DNA from: a candidate division CSSED10-310 bacterium
GTDB lineage: Bacteria; CSSED10-310; JAFGJC01
DNA: 22,472 nt
Direction of reading: 5' to 3'
NCBI GenBank assembly: GCA_016929305.1
Contig: JAFGJC010000428.1
Span: 1 to 22,472, forward strand
Shown: positions 17,323 to 22,472 of the stretch, one piece after another
Position numbering within the stretch: position 1 is the first letter of the stretch
Layout of the letters: each line of letters starts with the position of its first letter
Made by a program: the position numbers and the translations under genes
Notes under the pieces: model-generated
The model's input: only the letters and a program-made list of their open reading frames with translations
Databases searched by the model: none
What the model was told of the DNA's origin: nothing

Positions 17323-17395
17323 TGAAACCTCCTCCAATAACCTTTAAGTTAATCCGACGCGGCATTAATTATCTCGGTCAACGACATAATACCTG

Positions 17396-17423
17396 ATTCT
17401 ATGTATTTGATGAATACTGTCAA
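17396..17423 (-). promoter_or_regulatory. Sigma70-type promoter for fabF
   Basis: On the minus strand: TTGACA (17418-17423), 16-base spacer, TAGAAT (17396-17401), 74 bases before the fabF GTG. It shares its hexamers with the secreted-protein promoter. Confidence 0.55.
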
Positions 17424-17476
17424 CAAAAGATATTTTACCATTATTCTCAGATTTCAGCATGTTTCGAGCTTATCTT

Positions 17477-18796
17477 TTACAACGAAAAGGATCCTGTATC
17501 GTTAGCAATTCCCTCGATAAGCGCGTCGACAATCGCTGGATCAAATTGAGTACCCGCATAAGCTTTTATCTCTTTAATGGCTTGCATCATATCTAAAGTT
17601 TCCTGTCGGTAAGACATGCGATTTGTAAGGACATCCATGGTCTCTGCAACAGCAAGTATTCGTGAGCCTAATGGTATATCTTCCCCTCCTAACTGGTGTG
17701 GATAGCCGGTACCGTCAAACCGCTCGTGGTGGTAGCGAATAAGTGGAGCTACATCTTTCCAGACCGTTATTGGCTGTATCATTTCATATCCAACCTCAGG
17801 ATGTAACTCTATCATTTTGCGCGATGGCCCTTCACGGAGATTAATTTTGACAAAACCTATATCATGCAGCAAACCTGCATAATGGAGCGTTCGCATCGAA
17901 TGATCCGACAATTTCAGATGCTTTCCGATCAAATAACAGAATCTGGCTGTGTTTTTTAAATGACCAGACCAAAACTGTCGGGTACCGTCCAATGAAGACA
18001 ACAAAATTTCTGTTATATGAATGAAATAGTTTTGTTGAGCATCTCTGAATTTGGTGTTTTCGATAAAGATGGTTGCTTGTCCTGCCAAGGTTTCCAATAT
18101 GCTTGCATCTTCTTCGGTAAAAATTGAATTGTCTTCCTTCCTGTGCAGAAGTTCCAGTGTTCCGTAGTTTTTCGCGCCAATTCCCAAAGGTGCAGCAAGT
18201 ATGGCTGATGTTTCAAAATTTGGAAGGATATTAAAATCTTTCTGATAACGACCATCTTCTTCAACATTATTTATGACGACAATTTCATTATGATCAGCAA
18301 CCCAGCCAGCAACACCTCTTGAAATTGGGATTTCCTTTAAAGTAATTGCACCCGTACCAATAGTAACTTCAAATCTTAAAGTATTCTTGCTCTCGTCACG
18401 CAATAGAAACAACCCCGCGGAAGCGCCCGTCATTTCTATGGCACTTTTCACAATATCCTCCATCAGAACATCCATATGAATCTGTCTGCTGAGTGATTGT
18501 GAAATAGCAAAAAGACTATACAAACGGCTATTATATCGTTTTAACTGGTCAACAGTTTCGTGAGTTGCTACTCGCGCTACAAAAAAACCGAGAATCGATA
18601 AAAACAAAAGGGAAAAGAAAAGTATGTTTAACCACATACGCGCACTCGAAGCTTCATGTATCGGTACATATTTATTAATGACATACACTAATACGCCGAG
18701 AGGAATGATTGATGAAAGTACAAAAGCCAGATTGTACCGGTCAAACAGTCCGAGTTTTGCTATCAGAGATCTTTTCTGTTTTTTTTGAGTGGCCAA
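17477..18796 (-). CDS. Membrane GAF plus HD-GYP signalling protein, atypical motif residues
   Basis: 439 residues. Two membrane helices at about 22-42 and 54-76 are followed by a GAF sensor domain at about 107-250 and an HD-GYP domain at about 260-430. HD-GYP domains normally hydrolyse cyclic di-GMP. Seen here: His279, His311-Asp312 (GLLHDIGF), His332 (HPEVGYEMI), His356-His357 and the GYP motif in HHERFDGTGYP at 356-366, and Asp388. Two departures are visible. HDxGK reads HDIGF, so the Lys near the metal site is Phe315. VADxxDALT reads VAETMDVLT, with Glu385 for Asp. All metal-type His/Asp positions I can place are kept, so activity is possible but altered. The start is TTG at 18794-18796, 5 bases after GGGGGA; the next Met is at residue 54, beyond the first membrane helix. 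It is divergent from selA. Confidence 0.88.
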   Translation of the reverse strand: MATQKKQKRSLIAKLGLFDRYNLAFVLSSIIPLGVLVYVINKYVPIHEASSARMWLNILFFSLLFLSILGFFVARVATHETVDQLKRYNSRLYSLFAISQSLSRQIHMDVLMEDIVKSAIEMTGASAGLFLLRDESKNTLRFEVTIGTGAITLKEIPISRGVAGWVADHNEIVVINNVEEDGRYQKDFNILPNFETSAILAAPLGIGAKNYGTLELLHRKEDNSIFTEEDASILETLAGQATIFIENTKFRDAQQNYFIHITEILLSSLDGTRQFWSGHLKNTARFCYLIGKHLKLSDHSMRTLHYAGLLHDIGFVKINLREGPSRKMIELHPEVGYEMIQPITVWKDVAPLIRYHHERFDGTGYPHQLGGEDIPLGSRILAVAETMDVLTNRMSYRQETLDMMQAIKEIKAYAGTQFDPAIVDALIEGIANDTGSFSL

Positions 18797-18829
18797 TAAT
18801 CCCCCAATGATACAGTAAGTCCGTTAAAA

Positions 18830-18858
18830 AAACTAACATTCTCTCGAGTTTACGTCAA
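18830..18858 (-). promoter_or_regulatory. Promoter candidate for the GAF/HD-GYP gene
   Basis: On the minus strand: TTGACG (18853-18858), 17-base spacer, TAGTTT (18830-18835), 34 bases before the TTG start. The -10 is weak (three of six). Confidence 0.4.
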
Positions 18859-18883
18859 TAGAATTTTGGGCATTACATTGACG
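18853..18883. repeat. Inverted repeat spanning both divergent -35 elements
   Basis: CGTCAAT at 18853-18859 and ATTGACG at 18877-18883 are perfect complements, 17 bases apart. Each arm holds the TTGACG -35 of one divergent promoter, so a dimeric regulator could control both genes. The symmetry may only reflect two similar -35 boxes. Confidence 0.4.
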
Positions 18884-18906
18884 CAAATCCAATAGATGGT
18901 TATCTT
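18878..18906 (+). promoter_or_regulatory. Sigma70-type promoter for selA
   Basis: TTGACG at 18878-18883, 17-base spacer, TATCTT at 18901-18906, about 30 bases before the selA start. Confidence 0.55.
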
Positions 18907-18939
18907 TAAGTTCAGTTTTAACAAGGGAAAGGATTGGCA

Positions 18940-20325
18940 GTGAATCCCCGAAACATACCATCAATGGATGTGTTGCTTAACCAGCCTGAATTCCAGACAA
19001 TACTGACGAAATACCCGCGCGGTCAGGTTCGAAATGTACTTAGAGAATTTCTTAACCAGATCCGCAGGCAGCCCGATTCATATCAAGAAACGGATCTTCA
19101 TCCGCAAAACCTTGCCGAAATTGTAGTGAAACTATTGTCAATTAAACTCAAACCTTCGTTGGAATCCGTCATCAATGCTACAGGAACAATATTACACACA
19201 AATCTGGGACGAGCGATCCTTGCAAAAGAAGCCATTCAGGCTGTAACCAGTATCACCAACGGCTACTCAAATTTGGAACTTAGACTTAGTGACGGTAAAC
19301 GCGGGCAACGTGCCGATCATGTCGCAAAGCTGCTATGTGAATTGACAAACGCCGAGTCGGCATTCGTTGTTAACAATAATGCGGGAGCTGTCCTTTTAAT
19401 ACTTACCGCCTTAGCGAAAAATAAAGAGGTTATAGTGTCAAGAGGCGAGTTAATCGAAATTGGAGGCAAGTTTCGAATTCCCGATGTCATGACCGCCAGC
19501 GGTGCAATATTAAGAGAAGTTGGAACAACCAATCGGACGCATCTTTACGATTACGAAAATGCTGTTAACGACAACACCGCATTACTGTTAAAAGCCCACC
19601 GATCAAACTTCAGTGTTGTGGGTTTTACACGGGAGGTATCTTTGGATCAACTGATTGGCTTGGGAAAGGCAAAGCACATTCCGGTAATGTTCGATCTCGG
19701 AAGCGGAAGTATGATAGATACCAGAAACGCCGGGGTTGATTCAACACCCGTCAGCGAGCATATAAAAGAAGGCGTAGATCTTTTGTGTTTTTCGGGAGAC
19801 AAGTTGCTTGGAGGACCCCAAGCCGGCATTATTCTTGGTCAGAAGGAATTCGTCGAAAAAGTTGCTTCGCATCCATTAGCTCGAGCTTTACGCATTGATA
19901 AAATGACTCTCGCTGCACTAGAAGCAACTCTGAATTTGTACCGAGATCCGGAATTGGCTTGGGAAAAAATTCCTGTTTTAAGAATGCTTGCACTGTCAGA
20001 ATCCGACTTGAAACTGCGAGCGCAGAAGTTGAGTCGAAAACTTAGAGGTCTAAAACTGAACGGATTTCAATTTAATGCTCAAAAGGATACGACGGCTGTC
20101 GGCGGCGGTGCATTACCCATGGTCCAACTGCCATCATGGGTAATCAGTGTTCGGTGTGAATACCTATCCGCTCAGAAATTGCAAGATCAGCTGCGCAGCG
20201 GTTCACCGCCAATTATCGGCAGAATTCAATCCGATATGCTTCTTTTGGATATGCGAACAGTTGCCGATAAAGAAGAAATTGCTATCTACAACGTTTTTTC
20301 AACTCTGTTTCAATCAGATCGTTGA
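18940..20325 (+). CDS. selA: L-seryl-tRNA(Sec) selenium transferase (selenocysteine synthase)
   Basis: PLP enzyme that converts seryl-tRNA(Sec) to selenocysteinyl-tRNA(Sec) using selenophosphate. It has 461 residues from this GTG, or 463 from an in-frame TTG at 18934. Seen: NATGTILHTNLGRA and YSNLELRLSDGKRGQR in the first third, VVNNNAGAVLL near the PLP phosphate site, RGELIEIGGKFRIPDVM, and the PLP-binding Lys in CFSGDKLLGGPQAG (Lys288 counted from the GTG). Start choice is open: AAAGGA is 6 bases before the GTG, and AAGGGA is 5 bases before the TTG. It has its own promoter. The last 44 bases overlap the convergent mtnA 3' end. SelA implies a selenocysteine pathway, but selB, selC, selD and any selenoprotein lie outside the window. 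Confidence 0.94.
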   Translation: MNPRNIPSMDVLLNQPEFQTILTKYPRGQVRNVLREFLNQIRRQPDSYQETDLHPQNLAEIVVKLLSIKLKPSLESVINATGTILHTNLGRAILAKEAIQAVTSITNGYSNLELRLSDGKRGQRADHVAKLLCELTNAESAFVVNNNAGAVLLILTALAKNKEVIVSRGELIEIGGKFRIPDVMTASGAILREVGTTNRTHLYDYENAVNDNTALLLKAHRSNFSVVGFTREVSLDQLIGLGKAKHIPVMFDLGSGSMIDTRNAGVDSTPVSEHIKEGVDLLCFSGDKLLGGPQAGIILGQKEFVEKVASHPLARALRIDKMTLAALEATLNLYRDPELAWEKIPVLRMLALSESDLKLRAQKLSRKLRGLKLNGFQFNAQKDTTAVGGGALPMVQLPSWVISVRCEYLSAQKLQDQLRSGSPPIIGRIQSDMLLLDMRTVADKEEIAIYNVFSTLFQSDR

Positions 20326-21334
20326 TTTTTTTAAGGCTTTTGTTATACGGATATTCAGCTATTCCAAAATCCGTTATGATTGCGGTTATATACTCAGCTG
20401 GAGTCACATCGAAAGCTGGGTTACGAATTTTCACACCAGGTGCGGCAATAGGTATTCCCTGCAGATGTGATATTTCTTCAGGTGATCTTTCCTCAATCGG
20501 AATATATTCTCCACTGGATATTCCCAGATCCACAGTGGTCCATGGCGCTGCAACATAAAATGGTATTCCGTGTGTTTTTGCAGCTAGCGCTACAGAATAG
20601 GTACCTATTTTATTAGCCGTATCGCCGTTCGCCGCTATCCGATCAGCACCAACGACTACCGCATCAATTTCATTTCTGGACATGAAATATGCCGCCATGT
20701 TGTCGGCAATTAGAATCGTTTCGATATTTTCCTGAGATAATTCCCATGCAGTAAGACGCGCGCCTTGCAAAAAGGGTCGTGTTTCATCGACAAAAACTCT
20801 GATGTGTTTACCTTCTTCAACAGCACTTCTGATAACTCCTAATGCTGTGCCATATCCTGCGGTAGCCAATGCTCCTGCGTTACAGTGAGTGAGCACAGTG
20901 GCATTCGCCGGTAGCAGAGATGATCCGTACTTTCCGATTCGTTTGCAGCTCTGGATATCTGCGTCATAAATTTCCAAGGCTTTGTTTTCCAGTTGTGCCA
21001 ATACATCTTCTATTTTGTTCTCAACAACGGTAAGCATGGTTTTTACCGCCCAAGCTAAATTTACTGCGGTGGGACGAGTTCCAATTAGCAGATCTGCAGC
21101 ATTTTTAAGGCTGGCAACTATTTCCTTTTTTTGTTCGATGGCAGTACGAGCAGCGAGGACCATACCAAATGCCGCTGTAACACCAATAGCAGGAGCACCT
21201 CTCACCTGCATCGATCGTATTGAATCAGCGGTGGATAAAACATCGGTACATTTTCGATATACCACTTGAAACGGCAGCTTGGTCTGATCCAGAATCCAAA
21301 GACACTCGCCGTCCCAACGGATGGTTTCAATCAT
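20282..21334 (-). CDS. mtnA: S-methyl-5-thioribose-1-phosphate isomerase
   Basis: Isomerises methylthioribose-1-phosphate to methylthioribulose-1-phosphate in methionine salvage. It has 350 residues, the usual length. RGAPAIGVTAAFG at 45-57, the catalytic Cys151 in THCNAGALATAGYGTALG at 149-166, DETRPFLQGARLTAWEL at 183-199, and the catalytic Asp231 in VVGADRIAANGDTANKIGT at 227-245. Cys and Asp are 80 residues apart, as in Bacillus subtilis MtnA (160/240). The ATG at 21334 follows GGAGGGA by 5 bases, so an upstream in-frame start at 21373 is rejected. No other salvage gene is next to it. Its end overlaps selA by 44 bases. Confidence 0.95.
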   Translation of the reverse strand: MIETIRWDGECLWILDQTKLPFQVVYRKCTDVLSTADSIRSMQVRGAPAIGVTAAFGMVLAARTAIEQKKEIVASLKNAADLLIGTRPTAVNLAWAVKTMLTVVENKIEDVLAQLENKALEIYDADIQSCKRIGKYGSSLLPANATVLTHCNAGALATAGYGTALGVIRSAVEEGKHIRVFVDETRPFLQGARLTAWELSQENIETILIADNMAAYFMSRNEIDAVVVGADRIAANGDTANKIGTYSVALAAKTHGIPFYVAAPWTTVDLGISSGEYIPIEERSPEEISHLQGIPIAAPGVKIRNPAFDVTPAEYITAIITDFGIAEYPYNKSLKKINDLIETELKKRCR

Positions 21335-21399
21335 TCTGATCCCTCCTATCCTTAAAGTACTCTTGCATTTCAAGTTAAACGAACGTACAGTTCATGAGT

Positions 21400-21428
21400 A
21401 GTATATCGATAGCTCAAAGATGCAACAA
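21400..21428 (-). promoter_or_regulatory. Promoter candidate for mtnA
   Basis: On the minus strand: TTGTTG (21423-21428), 17-base spacer, TATACT (21400-21405), 66 bases before the mtnA ATG. Confidence 0.45.
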
Positions 21429-21448
21429 GCTGAAAGTCGAGGTTTTTA

Positions 21449-21477
21449 TTGACTTGGATGCAGGTAAATGTTATACC
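21449..21477 (+). promoter_or_regulatory. Promoter candidate for the pseudo-receiver gene
   Basis: TTGACT at 21449-21454, 17-base spacer, TATACC at 21472-21477, 65 bases before the ATG at 21542. Weak 5-base arms CACTC/GAGTG follow in the leader (21477-21493). Confidence 0.5.
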
Positions 21478-21541
21478 ACTCGGGTTGGGAGTGAATACGT
21501 ATTTTTTTTGTATTTGGGCACTCTCGTAAAGTGAGGCGGTA

Positions 21542-22472
21542 ATGAGTTTGGGTAGAAACAAAAAAGTGCTTCTTGTGGACTATGAAGTCTCCAAAATGAA
21601 AGCAACTGAGGATTTCCTCACACAAGCAGGATTTGAAGTTGTCAAAGCTTTCGATGGACTGGACGCTTTGGAAAAGTTTGCTGAAGAGCAACCTGATCTT
21701 GTTTTGCTCTCAGCAATGTTACCCAAACTCCATGGATTTGAAGTCTGTAAGGCGATAAAGCAATCCGATGTGGGAAAAACAACCCCGGTTCTGATAACAA
21801 CAAGCGTCTATAAAAGTTATAAATACAAGCGCCAAGCCATGAAAGATTATATGGCTGATGATTATATCTTAAAACCGTTTAATTATGAAGAGTTGCTGGT
21901 AAAGATAAGAGAACACTTGGGAATATCAGAAACTGAAGAATCTCCGGCAGCACCGAAAGCTGAAAAACCTGCTGCCAAAAAAGAAACTCCCAAACCTTCC
22001 ACAGAACAAAAACAAAAAGAAGCAGGACGAAGCTTTGATAAGTTACTTGATGAAACTCTGGAAACTTTGCTGCGCACGTCAGAAATGGAAGAAATTGCTG
22101 AAGAATCAAAACCGGATAAACCATCATCAGAACGTGATCTTGATTCCATTTTGGAAGATACCCTATCAGGCTTATTGAAAGTTACTCCCAAATCAACTCA
22201 CGTTCCATCAAAAACAAAACCTAAAGAGGAAAAACCAAAACCGCCAAAACCTACTGAAGAAAAAAGAAAAGTCGAAGAAAAATCTCCCGTGGAGGAAAAA
22301 ATTGCAGAGCAGGAACCCGTAAAAGAAGAAGCACCTGTTGAGGAGGAATTTGCTGCCAAGGAGGAACCCGAGCGGGAGGTCAGTGAACAAGCCGAAGAAT
22401 CTACTGAGGAGGTCAGTGAAATAGATAGAATCATCGATGAAGCGATCACGATCATTGATGAATCGGAAGCAC
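21542..22472 (+). CDS. Pseudo-receiver domain protein with charged repeat tail, 3' end outside the window
   Basis: 310 codons are visible and the frame is still open at the edge. Residues about 7-127 are a CheY-like receiver: KVLLVDYE, FEVVKAFDGLDALEKF, PDLVLLSAMLPKLHGFEVCK, PVLITTS, DDYILKPFNYEEL. The phosphoacceptor Asp is Ser57 (LLSAMLP, normally LLDxMLP) and the N-terminal acidic pair is Asp13-Tyr14. Thr at 86-87 and Lys111 are kept. Phosphorylation at the normal site is therefore not expected. Residues about 130-310 are rich in Glu, Lys and Pro and probably disordered, with three copies of a short amphipathic motif at 165-178, 199-212 and 294-306. No output DNA-binding domain is seen. 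The layout recalls polarity or motility scaffolds with receivers and low-complexity tails (RomR, FrzS), but only in outline. A GAGGCGG site precedes the ATG. Confidence 0.85.
   Translation, partial: MSLGRNKKVLLVDYEVSKMKATEDFLTQAGFEVVKAFDGLDALEKFAEEQPDLVLLSAMLPKLHGFEVCKAIKQSDVGKTTPVLITTSVYKSYKYKRQAMKDYMADDYILKPFNYEELLVKIREHLGISETEESPAAPKAEKPAAKKETPKPSTEQKQKEAGRSFDKLLDETLETLLRTSEMEEIAEESKPDKPSSERDLDSILEDTLSGLLKVTPKSTHVPSKTKPKEEKPKPPKPTEEKRKVEEKSPVEEKIAEQEPVKEEAPVEEEFAAKEEPEREVSEQAEESTEEVSEIDRIIDEAITIIDESEA

Noticed and set aside
17323..17337. TTG start five codons upstream in fabF
   Set aside because: The TTG overlaps the GGAGG ribosome site. The GTG at 17322 gives the same catalytic residue numbers as E. 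coli FabF.
18940..20325. Selenocysteine-encoding in-frame TGA in a neighbouring gene, prompted by selA
   Set aside because: Every gene here ends at its family's normal length, and I see no conserved sequence continuing past a TGA with a SECIS-like hairpin.
1..22472. tRNA, rRNA, CRISPR arrays, insertion sequences, attachment sites
   Set aside because: No cloverleaf, rRNA core motif, regularly spaced direct repeat, transposase or integrase was seen on either strand; most intergenic gaps are under 250 bases.

Overview
The window comes from a bacterial chromosome. Genes are dense, introns are absent, Shine-Dalgarno sites are purine-rich, several start codons are TTG or GTG, and there are clear sigma70-type TTGACA/TATAAT-like promoters. 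It carries chorismate and fatty-acid synthesis genes, a type IV pilus/type II secretion ATPase, selenocysteine synthase (SelA), methionine salvage (MtnA) and two signalling proteins. There are no rRNA, tRNA, insertion sequence, phage or CRISPR features. The gene mixture and several odd protein architectures suggest an uncultured, deep-branching lineage, but I cannot name a phylum from this sequence.

Layout. (1) 1-2350, minus: the 5' 783 codons of a long protein built of repeated winged-helix-like units, running off the left edge. (2) 2351-2588: divergent intergenic region with a promoter for the next block. (3) 2589-8707, plus: a tightly spaced, probably co-transcribed set pilB/gspE - EF-G - aroC-like - aroB (gaps of 15, 17 and 24 bases). 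(4) 8672-12337, minus: a 1221-residue membrane glycosyltransferase-like protein with two PA14-like modules, overlapping the aroB 3' end. (5) 12338-12672: a divergent intergenic region with several perfect inverted repeats, including a strong intrinsic terminator, in a place where neither flanking gene should end. (6) 12673-14022, plus: an ATP-grasp ligase-like protein. (7) 14049-17322, minus: fabF, a TPR-like helical repeat protein, khpA, and a small secreted protein with its own promoter. (8) 17477-18796, minus: a membrane GAF plus HD-GYP signalling protein, divergent from selA (18940-20325, plus). (9) mtnA (minus), whose 3' end overlaps selA. (10) 21542-22472, plus: the start of a protein with a receiver domain that has lost its phosphoacceptor Asp, followed by a long charged tail with three copies of a short amphipathic motif.

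The most interesting element is the chorismate-synthase homologue. It has the family fold signatures but has lost the catalytic His of the RPGHAD motif (Tyr here), the RQxGYGRGxR region and the RSD motif, while its neighbour AroB is fully canonical. Other candidates are the PA14-PA14-glycosyltransferase fusion, the pseudo-receiver protein with repeated helical motifs, the multi-winged-helix protein, an HD-GYP domain with altered motif residues, and the terminator-bearing leader or small RNA before the ATP-grasp gene.
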